DNA of 64,000 nucleotides from DASUAS01 sp963809795 (GCA_963809795.1 CAWELN010000003.1:30058-94057); one strand, 5' to 3'; counted from the first letter of the stretch, positions 1 through 8,747 are shown. Notes: generated from the letters alone by a model not told the origin. Translations and numbers: made by a program.

Positions 1-189
1 GAGCTCGAGATCGCACGGCTCGCGGCGGAAGGTCTCTCGAACCGCGAGATCGGCCAACGCTTGTTCCTCTCGCACCGCACGGTGGGTTCACACCTGTATC
101 GCATCTTCCCCAAGCTGGGCATCACGTCGCGCCGGCACCTCCTCAACCGCGTGAACGCAGGACCCGGCACGAGCATGGTCGCGGCGTAG
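1..189 (+). CDS. LuxR-type response regulator, C-terminal fragment
   Basis: Frame 1 is open from the first base to a TAG at 187-189 and encodes the last 62 residues of a protein cut by the window edge. They form a LuxR/FixJ-type helix-turn-helix: a GLSNREIGQRL scaffold helix, then LSHRTVGSHLYRIFPKLGI as the recognition helix region. This DNA-binding domain usually ends response regulators or large ATP-binding LuxR regulators; the sensory part lies outside the window. It could regulate the adjacent catabolic island, but it is separated from it by about 350 bp holding its own operator. The family call is firm; the target is unknown. Confidence 0.85.
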   Translation, partial: ELEIARLAAEGLSNREIGQRLFLSHRTVGSHLYRIFPKLGITSRRHLLNRVNAGPGTSMVAA

Positions 190-541
190 TCGAGAGTGGA
201 TCCCGGTCCGGGCGCCGCCGGGGCTGCGGCGGACGTACGGCGTGGCGCCTGAGGATCCCCGAGGTCACGCGCGTTTGACCGCGGACGGTGAACTTCGCGC
301 TCGATCGGGTCGACGGTGGGGACCGTCGTCGCTGAGCCTGATCGACGCGGTGCTCGCCAGCACCTGAGCGGCCCCGGAGTGGCGGCGCGAGCGACTCGTC
401 GCCGTCGCGCCCGGTACGTGTGCCGCACCTCTCTCTCCTGGTCAATCAAGCACTTGACAAAGTGGTTGATGGCGCAGAGACTCTGCCGATCCGGGTGACG
501 CCGTCGCCCGATCGGCAGTGGCGCGACGTTCAGGGGGTTGG
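190..541. other. Intergenic region upstream of the importer operon
   Basis: About 350 bp lie between the LuxR fragment and the LivG-type gene. Short open frames on both strands here have arginine/proline-rich translations without recognisable motifs and look spurious. The only clear element is the palindromic operator at 445-458 with an overlapping TTGACA at 454-459. A GC-poor patch around 440-470 contrasts with the GC-rich surroundings, as expected for a promoter. Confidence 0.6.
445..458. promoter_or_regulatory. Operator palindrome, site 1 (importer operon)
   Basis: The site reads ATCAAGCACTTGAC, a near-perfect ATCAAG-N2-CTTGAT palindrome. Its right half runs into TTGACA (454-459), a good -35 hexamer reading rightward, so a bound protein would probably block RNA polymerase. 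It lies about 85 bp before the LivG-type start and is one of seven related sites in the island. Confidence 0.7.
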
Positions 542-1441
542 ATGGTCGGGGGGCCTGGGGTGACGTTCGCGCCGCACGCAGGTGCTCACGGAGCAGTCTC
601 ACCCGACCACGCCGACCCGGAACGCTCAGACGCCGTCCTCGCGCTCGAGAACGTCGGCGTCCGCTTCGGGGGCATCAGCGCGCTCACCGGCGTGAGCCTC
701 ACGGTGGCCGAGGGCGCGGTGTGGGGGCTCATCGGCCCGAACGGCGCCGGCAAGACCACCCTCTTCGACGTGATCTCCGGCGTGCGCACCCCCAACGAGG
801 GTCGCGTCTGGTTCCGGGGCGCGAACATCACGAACGTCTCGGCCGTCGCACGGGCGCGGCGGGGCCTGCGACGGACGTTCCAACGGGTGCAGACCTTCGG
901 GTGGCTCTCGGTCGAGGACAACGTCCTGGCCGCGTTGGAGTGGCGCGGCGGCGGGGGAGGGATGCTCGCCGACATCGCCCACTTCCCGACCCGTCGGGCG
1001 CGCGAACGCACGCGTCGTCAGCGCGTGGGCGAGGTGCTCGAGCAGTGTGGGTTGACCGCGGTGCGCGCCGACCCGGTGGGGTCGTTGCCGATCGGCCTGG
1101 CGCGCATGGTCGAGCTCGCCCGCGCCATCGTCGACGACCCCAAGCTGCTGCTCCTCGACGAACCGACCTCGGGGCTCGACGAACGCGAAGCCGAGCGATT
1201 GGTCGAGCAGCTGCAGCTCCTGCGGTCGGCGACGACGTGCGCGGTGATCCTGGTCGAGCACGACATGGGCTTCGTGATGGAGCAGTGCGACACCATCGCC
1301 GTGCTGGAGCTCGGCCAGGTGCTCGCCACCGGCGCTCCGAAGGCCATCCAAGAAGACCCGCTCGTACGCGCCGCGTACCTCGGCGACGGCTCCGAGCACA
1401 GCAAACACGGGAACATCGACACTCAAGGGGGACAGTCGTGA
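542..1441 (+). CDS. Branched-chain-type ABC transporter ATP-binding protein (LivG-like)
   Basis: This is one of the two ATPase domains of a HAAT-family importer (amino-acid or aromatic/organic acid uptake). Walker A GPNGAGKTT is near residue 64 and Walker B LLLLDEPTSGLDE follows in the last third. The ABC signature position reads LPIGLARMVELARA instead of LSGGQ/LSYGQQ, a departure from the standard LivG form. I chose ATG 542 because an AGGGGG ribosome site ends about 5 nt upstream; an in-frame GTG at 518 is an alternative. The stop overlaps the binding-protein GTG by 4 nt. The partner ATPase is the C-terminal domain of the fusion at 2751. Operator site 1 is directly upstream. Confidence 0.9.
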   Translation: MVGGPGVTFAPHAGAHGAVSPDHADPERSDAVLALENVGVRFGGISALTGVSLTVAEGAVWGLIGPNGAGKTTLFDVISGVRTPNEGRVWFRGANITNVSAVARARRGLRRTFQRVQTFGWLSVEDNVLAALEWRGGGGGMLADIAHFPTRRARERTRRQRVGEVLEQCGLTAVRADPVGSLPIGLARMVELARAIVDDPKLLLLDEPTSGLDEREAERLVEQLQLLRSATTCAVILVEHDMGFVMEQCDTIAVLELGQVLATGAPKAIQEDPLVRAAYLGDGSEHSKHGNIDTQGGQS

Positions 1442-2664
1442 AACGCAAGAGAGTCTGGATCTGGGTCGCGGTGATGGCGATCGTGGGGCTCGTCGCGGCA
1501 ACGGCGGGTTCCGCCGGTGCCCGGGTGCCGAGTCAGACGACCAAAGGGGTGACGAGCTCGACCATCAACGTCGCGGGACTCGTCAGCAAGCCGACGTTCG
1601 CGGCGGCGGTGCAAGGTGCCCAGGCTCGCTTCGACCGTGAGAACGCGAAGGGAGGGGTCTTCGGGCGCAAGATCAAGATCGTCGACACCGCCGACGACAA
1701 GTTCGACCCGACCACGAACGTCCAGGAGACGCGTCGGGTCGTGAGCTCGGACAACGTCTTCGCCATGGTGCCGACGGTCACCGTCGTGCTCGGCGCCTCC
1801 GACTACCTCGCGCAGCAGAAGGTGCCGTTCTTCGGCTGGGGGATCTCCTCCGGCTTCTGCGGCAACGACTACGGCTACGGCTTCACCGGCTGTGTCGCCC
1901 CCAAGACGCCCGTGTACGGCAACACCTTCATGCCCGCGGCGGGTGCGAAGGCGCTCGGGAAGGACCCGAAGGGTCTGACCGTGGCGATCATCGCCGAGGA
2001 CACCGATGCGGCACGCAGCGGCCTCGGCACCCTCGGGACCGCGGCGCAGTCGCTCGGGATGAAGGTCGTCTACTCGAAGGGTGTCGTGCCGGCGCCGCCG
2101 GCGACGGTCGGTGACTTCACACCGTTCTCGCAGGCGATCATGACCAGCAACAAGGGTGGTCCGCCCGACATCGTGATCATGCTGTTCGCCAGCATCCCGT
2201 CGACGCTCGGGCTGCAGGGCACGCTGCAGGCCGCCGGGTTCAAGGGCCCCATCGAGAACACGCAGACCTACGACCCGCAGCTCGCGGCTCCGTCGAAGGG
2301 CGGGAGCGTGTACGTGCAGTTCGGGGCGTTCGAGACGGCGAACACGGTCCCCGGGGTCAAGCAGATGGTGGACGACCTCAAGAAGGCGGATGCGCCGCTC
2401 GGCGTGCTCTCCGCGGTCGGGTACCTCTCGGCCGACATGTTCATCGCCGCCCTCAAGAAGACGGGCAAGAACCTGACCATCGACGCGTTCCAGAAGGCGG
2501 CGAGCAAGCTCCAGTACAACGTCAACAAGACGGCCGGCCCGACGTCGTTCCCGAAGGACCGGGTCCAGCCCGGTGTGTGCGGGACGCTCGTGACCTCGAA
2601 CGGGACCGGCTACGACGTCACCGTGCCCTACTTCTGCGGCGAGGCGGTGAAGGCGAAGTCCTGA
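1438..2664 (+). CDS. Periplasmic-type substrate-binding protein (LivK/Peripla_BP_6 family)
   Basis: This is the ligand-binding subunit of the importer, 408 aa. The N-terminus is a Sec signal (basic KRKR, then a hydrophobic stretch to about residue 25, with a likely AGSAGA cleavage region). The rest follows the type I periplasmic-binding fold seen in Liv-type proteins, with an opening strand TINVAGLVSKPTF. The GTG start at 1438 overlaps the upstream stop (GTGA) and follows an AAGGGGGA ribosome site. The family covers amino acids, amides, aromatic acids and steroid-like acids, so the ligand cannot be read from sequence; the catabolic neighbours suggest a cyclic or aromatic acid. Confidence 0.9.
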   Translation: MKRKRVWIWVAVMAIVGLVAATAGSAGARVPSQTTKGVTSSTINVAGLVSKPTFAAAVQGAQARFDRENAKGGVFGRKIKIVDTADDKFDPTTNVQETRRVVSSDNVFAMVPTVTVVLGASDYLAQQKVPFFGWGISSGFCGNDYGYGFTGCVAPKTPVYGNTFMPAAGAKALGKDPKGLTVAIIAEDTDAARSGLGTLGTAAQSLGMKVVYSKGVVPAPPATVGDFTPFSQAIMTSNKGGPPDIVIMLFASIPSTLGLQGTLQAAGFKGPIENTQTYDPQLAAPSKGGSVYVQFGAFETANTVPGVKQMVDDLKKADAPLGVLSAVGYLSADMFIAALKKTGKNLTIDAFQKAASKLQYNVNKTAGPTSFPKDRVQPGVCGTLVTSNGTGYDVTVPYFCGEAVKAKS

Positions 2665-2676
2665 CAGCAGTTCGTG

Positions 2677-2712
2677 CTGGTCACGCCGGCCGACGCGGGT
2701 CGGCGTGACCAG
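2677..2712 (+). terminator. Intercistronic hairpin after the binding-protein gene
   Basis: CTGGTCACGCCG at 2677-2688 pairs perfectly with CGGCGTGACCAG at 2701-2712 around a 12-nt loop. No T-run follows. Such hairpins after binding-protein genes commonly protect the upstream message or partly terminate it, giving excess binding protein over membrane subunits. Function here is inferred. Confidence 0.5.
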
Positions 2713-2750
2713 CCACGTTCCGTGACCGTCGTCGTTCCCCGGAGTCGTTC

Positions 2751-5678
2751 GTGGACAAATTCCTGAACCTGCTGTTCTCCGGTGCCGTGTCGGGCGGCAT
2801 CTACGCGGTCATGGCAGCAGGGGTGGTGCTGACCTACCAGACCTCGGGGATCTTCAACTTCGCGCACGGCGCGGTCGCGTTCGTCACCGCCTACGTCTTC
2901 TTCCAGCTGAACACCGGCCTCGGCGTGCCGGTCGTGCCGGCGGCGCTGATCTCGGTACTGATCTTCGCCCCGCTGCTCGGCCTCGCCCTCGACCGGATCC
3001 TGCTGCGGCGCCTCGCGGCGGCGCCGATGTACGCGCGCATCGTCGGGTCGATCGGCCTGCTCATCGCGCTCCCGGCGCTGGCCTTGTGGCTGGTCGAGGC
3101 GTTGGGCAACACGGTCCTCGATTTCGGGCTCCCGGTCACCACCGGCTCCGGGAGCGGGACGGTCCGCGGCATCGGGCCGAGCCCGCGCCAGACGTGGCAC
3201 CTCGACTCGATCGGGCTCAACGGTGTCTCGCTGAACTCCGACCAGGTCGCGGTCTTCGTCGCCGCCGCGTTCGCCGCGATCGCGCTCTGGCTGGTCCTCC
3301 GCCACACGCGCCTCGGGCTGGAGATGCGTGCGGTGGTGAACCGCAGCGATCTCGCCGGTCTGCGGGGCGTCAACGCGTCGCGCACGTCGTCGGCAGCCTG
3401 GGTCCTCACGATGATGCTCGCCGGCCTCGGCGGGATCCTGATCGCCCCACTGTTCCAGCTCGCGGACCAGGAATTCACCCTGATCGTGCTGGGCGCGCTC
3501 GCGGCCGTCGCGCTGGCGGGGCTCCGTTCGATCCCGATCGCGTTCGCGGGCGGACTGCTCCTCGGCGTCCTGCAGAACATCGTCTACGGCTACGGCGACA
3601 CCATCCTCCCCGGGTTCCTCAACGATCTCGCCGGGCTCCGCGCCGCGATCCCGTTCATCCTCACCGTGGTCCTCCTGTTCGTGATCGGGCGCAACCGCGG
3701 GAGCGAGGGGCGCTCGGTGGCGGACGAGAAGCCCATGGAAGACCATCGCGACGGCCTGCCGCGGTGGCGGCGCGTGCTCCCGTGGGCCGTCTTCGTGTTC
3801 CTGTTCGTGGCGTTCACGCTCCAGTGGTTCCCGTGGGGCTGGGCGCAGGCCAGCGACTTCGAGTCGCTGGGCATCCTCGCGCCCGGGATGGCGCTGGCCA
3901 TCGTCTTCCTGTCGTTCGTCGTCGTGACCGGACTCGGCGGCATGGTCAGCCTCGCCCAGGGAACCTTCGTCACCGCGGGTGGGTTCGTCGCCGGCTGGGC
4001 CGTGAACCACGACTTCGGCATCGACGTGCCCTTCGTCGCCAGCCACGGACACATCAACTTCGCCGCGGCCGCGATCATGGGTGCGGTCGCCGCGGGCGCG
4101 CTCGGCGCGTTGATCGCGATTCCCGTCCGCCGGCTGGGCGTGCTCGCGCTCGCCTTGGCCTCGCTCGCGATCGCGCTCGCGCTCGACCTCACCCTCTTCC
4201 AGGTCCAGGACGTCAGCAACGGCCAGCTCGGGTGGACCTATCCGCTCCCGCGGTTCGATCTGTTCGGCATCACGACGTTCGACCTCTCGCAGCCGCGCAC
4301 CGAGGTGATGGTGCTCCTCGTCATCTTCGGCGTGATGACCCTGGGCATCCACAACCTGCAGCAGTCGAGCTCGGGGCGGGCCGCGCTCGCGGTGCGCAGC
4401 TCGTCGGTGGCCGCGCGCACGTCCGGGATCGCGCCGGCGCGCAGCGAGATCGCGCTGTTCGCGGTGGCCGGGGCGATCGCCGGCTTCGGCGGCGTGATGC
4501 TCGGGATGACGAACGGCTCCTTCACGAACAGCACCGCGACCCCGATCACCGGGCTCCTCTGGCTGGCCGTCGTGGTGACCTTCGGGATCCGCCGCCCGGG
4601 CGGGGCGCTGCTCGGTGGTCTGGCGGTGATGGCCACGACGCCCGTCTTCAACTGGATCTCGGGGTGGAGCTTCATGCCGGCCTGGTTCAACGACCTCACC
4701 GGCTCGACGTACTTCGCCGCCATCCTGTTCGGCCTCGGCGCGATCAACCTGGCGAAGAACCCCGACGGGCTGTTCGCGCTGGTCGGGAGTCAGCGCGTCG
4801 AGCGGCGGCGGAAGAAGGAGCGCCTGGCGCGGGTCGCGCGGGCCGAGCTCGACGTCCACGAGGTGGAGCACGTGCCGGCGTCGAACGGATCCGGCCCGGG
4901 CGCCGACGACGAGGATCCGATGCACCTCCGCGCCCTCGTGGGATCGGACGCGTTCGGGCACGTGGACCAGGTGGTGCCCTCGGAGGACGCCGCGCTCGCA
5001 CTCGACGACATCGTGGCCGGGTACGGCGACGTCGAGGTGCTCCACCGGGTGTCGCTGCACCTGGCCAAGGGCACGGTGGTCGCCCTGCTCGGCGCGAACG
5101 GCGCCGGGAAGTCGACGCTCTGTGCGGTCACGGCCGGCCTGCTGGCGCCGGCCAGCGGCACCGTCACGATCGACGGGCGCGACGTGACGTCGCTGGCGCC
5201 GTACCAGCGGTCGCGCGCCGGCGTGATGCTCGCGCCCGAGGCGCGCGGCATCTTCCCCGGGTTGAGCGTGGAGGAGAACCTCGAAGTGCTCCTGCGCTCG
5301 AAGGAGGACCGGGCGAAGGCGTACGAGATCTTTCCCATCCTCGGTGAGCGGGTGAAGCAGCAGGCCGGGCTGCTGTCGGGCGGTGAGCAGCAGATGCTGA
5401 GCCTCGCGCCGGCGCTGGTGGACCCGCCGGCGGTGTTCGTCGCGGACGAGCCGACGCTGGGCCTCGCCCCGCTCGCGTCCGCCGAGATCATGGATGCGAT
5501 CCGCCGGCTGCGGGACCTGGGATCGACGATCCTGTTGGTGGAGGAGAAGGCGCACGAGGTGCTGGAGGTGGCGGACACGGTGGCATTCATGGAATTGGGT
5601 CGGCTCGTGTGGATGGGGCCGTCCGACCAGCTCGACGAGGAACGCCTCGCGGGCACCTACCTGGGGATGGCGACGTGA
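2751..5678 (+). CDS. Fused ABC importer: LivH permease + LivM permease + LivF ATPase
   Basis: One 975-aa open frame holds three subunits that are usually separate. Residues 1 to about 315 are a LivH-type permease (GIFNFAHGA near the start), a charged linker follows, and about 345-690 are a LivM-type permease (GGMVSLAQG motif). After a second linker, about 745-970 are a LivF-type ATPase with Walker A GANGAGKST near 781, signature LSGGEQQ near 874 and Walker B VFVADEP near 897. Starts at GTG 2751. LivH-LivM fusions occur in Actinobacteria; all three domains in one chain looks unusual. It would assemble with the separate LivG-type protein upstream. Its stop overlaps the next gene by 4 nt. Confidence 0.93.
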   Translation: MDKFLNLLFSGAVSGGIYAVMAAGVVLTYQTSGIFNFAHGAVAFVTAYVFFQLNTGLGVPVVPAALISVLIFAPLLGLALDRILLRRLAAAPMYARIVGSIGLLIALPALALWLVEALGNTVLDFGLPVTTGSGSGTVRGIGPSPRQTWHLDSIGLNGVSLNSDQVAVFVAAAFAAIALWLVLRHTRLGLEMRAVVNRSDLAGLRGVNASRTSSAAWVLTMMLAGLGGILIAPLFQLADQEFTLIVLGALAAVALAGLRSIPIAFAGGLLLGVLQNIVYGYGDTILPGFLNDLAGLRAAIPFILTVVLLFVIGRNRGSEGRSVADEKPMEDHRDGLPRWRRVLPWAVFVFLFVAFTLQWFPWGWAQASDFESLGILAPGMALAIVFLSFVVVTGLGGMVSLAQGTFVTAGGFVAGWAVNHDFGIDVPFVASHGHINFAAAAIMGAVAAGALGALIAIPVRRLGVLALALASLAIALALDLTLFQVQDVSNGQLGWTYPLPRFDLFGITTFDLSQPRTEVMVLLVIFGVMTLGIHNLQQSSSGRAALAVRSSSVAARTSGIAPARSEIALFAVAGAIAGFGGVMLGMTNGSFTNSTATPITGLLWLAVVVTFGIRRPGGALLGGLAVMATTPVFNWISGWSFMPAWFNDLTGSTYFAAILFGLGAINLAKNPDGLFALVGSQRVERRRKKERLARVARAELDVHEVEHVPASNGSGPGADDEDPMHLRALVGSDAFGHVDQVVPSEDAALALDDIVAGYGDVEVLHRVSLHLAKGTVVALLGANGAGKSTLCAVTAGLLAPASGTVTIDGRDVTSLAPYQRSRAGVMLAPEARGIFPGLSVEENLEVLLRSKEDRAKAYEIFPILGERVKQQAGLLSGGEQQMLSLAPALVDPPAVFVADEPTLGLAPLASAEIMDAIRRLRDLGSTILLVEEKAHEVLEVADTVAFMELGRLVWMGPSDQLDEERLAGTYLGMAT

Positions 5679-6754
5679 GCCTCCGCGTCGTGCACTGGGG
5701 CACCGGGAACACCGGGCGGTTGGCGCTCCGCGGGGTGCTGCAGCACCCCGAGCTCGAGCTGGTCGGCCTGTACGTGCACAACCCGGACAAGGTCGGCCGC
5801 GACGCGGGCGAGCTCATCGGGTTGGACGCGGCCGGCGTGGTGGCGACGAGCGATGTCGACGAGCTGCTGGCGATCGACGCCGACTGCCTCTGCTACCTGG
5901 GCGACGGGATCGGCCCGCGCGCCGCGGAAGCGGTCGAGGAGATGAGCCGGTTCCTCCGCGCCGGTCGCAACGTGGTGTCGACGTCGCTCAACCAGCTGGT
6001 GAACCCGAAGACGGCGGCGGCGGAGCTGCGGGAACCGTTGGAAGCAGCGTGCCGAGCCGGGAGCTCGTCGTTCTTCAACAACGGCGCCGATCCCGGATTC
6101 GGGAGCGATCTCATCCCGCTCACGCTGCTGTCGCTGATGGACGACATCGAGTCCGTCAGGATCCAGGAGATCGTGAACTACTCGCACTACGACCAGGTGT
6201 GGGTGATGCGCGACCTGTTCGGGTTCGGGCAGCCGCTCGACTACCAGTCCCCGCTCTTCACGAGCGGCGCCCTGACCGAGTATTGGGGCGGTGTGGTCAC
6301 GATGATCGCCGACGCGCTGGGCCTGGAGCTCGACGAGATCCGCGAGGTGCACGAGTTCGCGGGCGTCGACATCGACGTCGACGTCGAGATCGGCCGCATC
6401 GCCGCGGGCACGGTCGCCGCCATCCGCTTCGAGGTGCAGGGCATCGTCGCCGGCGAGCCGGTGGTCGTCGTGGAGCACGACACCCGGATCCACGACGACG
6501 CCGCGCCGGATTGGCCGCAGTGCCGCGGCGGTGACAACTGTTACCGCGTGCTGATCGCCGGGCGCCCGAAGCTCACCTGCGAGCTCGACATGGAAGACGA
6601 GCACGGCGGGGACGGCGGCCTCATCGCCTGCTCGATGCGCGTGGTGAACGCGATCCCCGCGGTGTGCGCGGCGCCGCCGGGCCTCATGTCGACGCTCGAT
6701 CTCCCGCTGGTCTTCGGCCGCAACGTGCGCGCCGGGGCAACATCAAGAACTTGA
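5675..6754 (+). CDS. DapB-like / native amine dehydrogenase-like oxidoreductase, copy 1
   Basis: 359 aa, with an N-terminal Rossmann motif HWGTGNTG, then blocks shared with the copy at 9586 (RIQEI-NY, LFGFGQPLDY, LFTSGALTEYWGG). Relatives are annotated as dihydrodipicolinate reductase, but this longer group includes NAD(P)H-dependent native amine dehydrogenases, so a C=O/C=N reductive role is more likely than lysine synthesis. GTG 5675 overlaps the importer stop, making it the last gene of the transport operon. Its own stop (6752-6754) lies inside operator site 2. The substrate is unknown; neighbours suggest a catabolic intermediate. Confidence 0.75.
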   Translation: MSLRVVHWGTGNTGRLALRGVLQHPELELVGLYVHNPDKVGRDAGELIGLDAAGVVATSDVDELLAIDADCLCYLGDGIGPRAAEAVEEMSRFLRAGRNVVSTSLNQLVNPKTAAAELREPLEAACRAGSSSFFNNGADPGFGSDLIPLTLLSLMDDIESVRIQEIVNYSHYDQVWVMRDLFGFGQPLDYQSPLFTSGALTEYWGGVVTMIADALGLELDEIREVHEFAGVDIDVDVEIGRIAAGTVAAIRFEVQGIVAGEPVVVVEHDTRIHDDAAPDWPQCRGGDNCYRVLIAGRPKLTCELDMEDEHGGDGGLIACSMRVVNAIPAVCAAPPGLMSTLDLPLVFGRNVRAGATSRT

Positions 6755-6755
6755 T
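6742..6755. promoter_or_regulatory. Operator palindrome, site 2 (dioxygenase operon)
   Basis: ATCAAGAACTTGAT is a perfect palindrome with a 2-nt centre, the best match among the seven sites. It overlaps the final codons and stop of the preceding reductase gene and lies 67 bp before the extradiol dioxygenase ATG. The right half provides TTGATC at a possible -35 position. A further TGTTGATA half-site follows at about 6763-6770. Confidence 0.72.
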
Positions 6756-6822
6756 CTCCATGTGTTGATATGCGACGATCGCTCGACCCGATGCGGTCAT
6801 GAGGTCAGTGAGGAACCTACGA

Positions 6823-7719
6823 ATGGCGAAAGTCCACGAGCTCGGCTACGTCGGGATCTCGGCCCGTGACCTCGACGAGTGGCGGTCGTACGCGACCAGC
6901 ATCCTGGGCCACGAGGTCGCCTACGACAGCGACGACGACGCGCTGTTCCTCAAGATGGACGGGCACCACCACCGGCTCTCCGTGCACCCCGGCGACCGCG
7001 AGGACGTCGAGTTCGTCGGCTGGGAGGTCGGCACCGCCGAGAACATGGACGCGCTGGCGGGCGCGTTGGAGGGCGCCGGAGTCACCGTGATCGCGGCGAA
7101 GCCCGAGGAGGCGGCGGACCGTCGCGTCGTCGACTTCGTGCACTTCGTGGATCCCCACAGCGGCCTGCGCATGGAGCTGCACTACGGGCCCGAAGTCGCG
7201 TTCATGCCGCCCTTCTACCCGCAACGCCCGATCACCGGCTTCAAGACCGAGCAGCAGGGCCTGGGCCACCTCGTGACCTTCGTGGCCGATCCGATCGCGG
7301 CCGCCGAGTTCTACGAACAGGTGCTGGGCTTCGGGGTGTCGGACTGGGTCCTCGTGCCGGGCATGGGGCGCCTCGGCGCGTTCATGCACTGCAACACGCG
7401 CCACCACTCGTTCGCGTTCTTCGCGAATCCCGAGCCCCGCAAGAAGATCCACCACATCATGATGGAGTACACGTCGATCGACGACGTCGGCACTGCTTAC
7501 GACATGTGCCTCGAGCGTGACCTCGTGACCGCGACGCTGGGCCGGCACCTCAACGACCACATGTTCTCGTTCTACTTCAAGAACCCAGGGGACTGGCACT
7601 TCGAGCTCGGATGGGGTGCGCGCGAGATCGACCCGGCGACGTGGCAGGTCGAGCACTACAGCGGCCTGCAGCCCGGCGGCGGCGAATGGGGCCACAAGGG
7701 CCTGTTCGATGTCATGTAG
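6823..7719 (+). CDS. Type I extradiol dioxygenase (BphC/HsaC-like, two VOC domains)
   Basis: 298 aa, the usual length of two-domain vicinal-oxygen-chelate ring-cleaving dioxygenases. It opens with ELGYVGISARDL as in BphC. Likely iron ligands are the His in QGLGHLVTF, the second His region KKIHHIMMEY, and Glu in WHFELGWG; NTRHHSFAFF supplies the catalytic His. The enzyme should open a catechol ring meta to the hydroxyls. ATG 6823 is chosen over 6799 because the family motif begins there and GAGG lies upstream. It heads an operon with the hydratase-aldolase, a combination typical of bicyclic or polycyclic aromatic breakdown. Confidence 0.9.
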   Translation: MAKVHELGYVGISARDLDEWRSYATSILGHEVAYDSDDDALFLKMDGHHHRLSVHPGDREDVEFVGWEVGTAENMDALAGALEGAGVTVIAAKPEEAADRRVVDFVHFVDPHSGLRMELHYGPEVAFMPPFYPQRPITGFKTEQQGLGHLVTFVADPIAAAEFYEQVLGFGVSDWVLVPGMGRLGAFMHCNTRHHSFAFFANPEPRKKIHHIMMEYTSIDDVGTAYDMCLERDLVTATLGRHLNDHMFSFYFKNPGDWHFELGWGAREIDPATWQVEHYSGLQPGGGEWGHKGLFDVM

Positions 7720-7770
7720 CGAGCGCGCCCGGCACGCCCCGGCGATCGACGCCCGACGAAGGGAGACGAC

Positions 7771-8727
7771 ATGTTGAGTGCAGCCGATGTGACCGGTCTG
7801 CTCGCGCTGCCGCCGAGCCCGCTCAAGGCCGACGGTGAGCACCTGACCGATGCCGACACGCTGGACCTCGACGAGGCCACCCGCCTGGCCGGCCAGATGA
7901 TCGCCGACGGTGCCGCCGCGATCGGTCTGTGCGGCACGACCGGCGAATGCGCGACGCTCCTGTGGGACGAGAAGCTCGCGCTCTACGACGCGGTCATCAG
8001 CACGGTCGCGGGGCGGGTGCCGGTGTGGTGCGGGACCACCGCGCTCGGGACGCGCGAGGTGGTCCGGCAGATGCGCGCGGCGAAGGAGCTCGGCGCCGCG
8101 GCCGCGTTCGTGGGCCTGCCGTTGTGGCAGACGCCGACGATGGAGAACGCGGTGGGCTTCTTCGCCGACCTGAGCGAAGCCGTCCCCGATCTCCCGGTGA
8201 TGGTGTACGCCAACCGCTTCTTCTTCAAGTTCGACTTCCCGGTCGAGTTCTGGCAGGGCATCGTGGCGAAGGCGCCCACGGTGATCGCGACGAAGGTGGG
8301 GTTCCCGCTGACCCAGGAGCACCTCGACGCCGCCGGGCGCCAGGTGAACTTCATGACCGGCGAGGGCACCATCGGGATGCACTACCGCCTCGCGCCCGAC
8401 ACGGTCAGCGCGGCCTGGGCGACCTCGGCCGCCATGGGTCCGGAGCCGTGGGTGGCGTTCCTCGACGCGGTGAAGCGCGGCGACGACGCCACCGCGGAGA
8501 AGGTGCTCGCCGACATCGAGGGTGTGCCCCTGCCGATCCCGGACTTCGCCGACTTCGACAAGTACAACATCCAGCTCGAGAAGGCGCGCATCAACGCCGC
8601 GGGGTACACGCGCTGTGGCCCGCCCCGGGCGCCGTACCGCGACCTCCCGCCGGCGTGGAGCGAGGTCGCGCAGAACAACGGCAAGGCCTGGGCCGAGATG
8701 CGGGCGAAGTACGTCAACGCAGGGTGA
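7771..8727 (+). CDS. Hydratase-aldolase of the DHDPS family (NahE/PhdJ-like)
   Basis: 318 aa TIM barrel. It shares with NahE-type trans-o-hydroxybenzylidenepyruvate hydratase-aldolases the blocks GTTGECATL-WDEK, GRVPVWCGTTAL-TREV, a YAN...FKFDFP segment and a C-terminal LEKAR-NAAG...GKAWAEMRAKY. The Schiff-base lysine is probably that in IATKVGF. These enzymes hydrate and retro-aldol cleave a ring-opened product to an aldehyde plus pyruvate. A clear GGGAG ribosome site precedes ATG 7771. Position next to the extradiol dioxygenase supports a ring-fission role rather than lysine synthesis or sialic acid cleavage. Confidence 0.85.
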   Translation: MLSAADVTGLLALPPSPLKADGEHLTDADTLDLDEATRLAGQMIADGAAAIGLCGTTGECATLLWDEKLALYDAVISTVAGRVPVWCGTTALGTREVVRQMRAAKELGAAAAFVGLPLWQTPTMENAVGFFADLSEAVPDLPVMVYANRFFFKFDFPVEFWQGIVAKAPTVIATKVGFPLTQEHLDAAGRQVNFMTGEGTIGMHYRLAPDTVSAAWATSAAMGPEPWVAFLDAVKRGDDATAEKVLADIEGVPLPIPDFADFDKYNIQLEKARINAAGYTRCGPPRAPYRDLPPAWSEVAQNNGKAWAEMRAKYVNAG

Positions 8728-8747
8728 CCGGCCAGGGAGGAAGCGAC

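Noticed and set aside
143..498. Short open frames on both strands before the importer
   Set aside because: No ribosome sites or motifs; Arg/Pro-rich shadow translations overlapping a promoter region.
538..1437. A single frame joining DNA under LivG to the binding protein
   Set aside because: The upstream part is an Arg-rich shadow of LivG; the signal peptide of the binding protein starts at GTG 1438 with its own ribosome site.
2628..5555. A 975-codon open frame on the minus strand
   Set aside because: It is antisense to the LivHMF fusion, has an Arg/Glu/His-rich translation without domains, and arises from high third-position GC.
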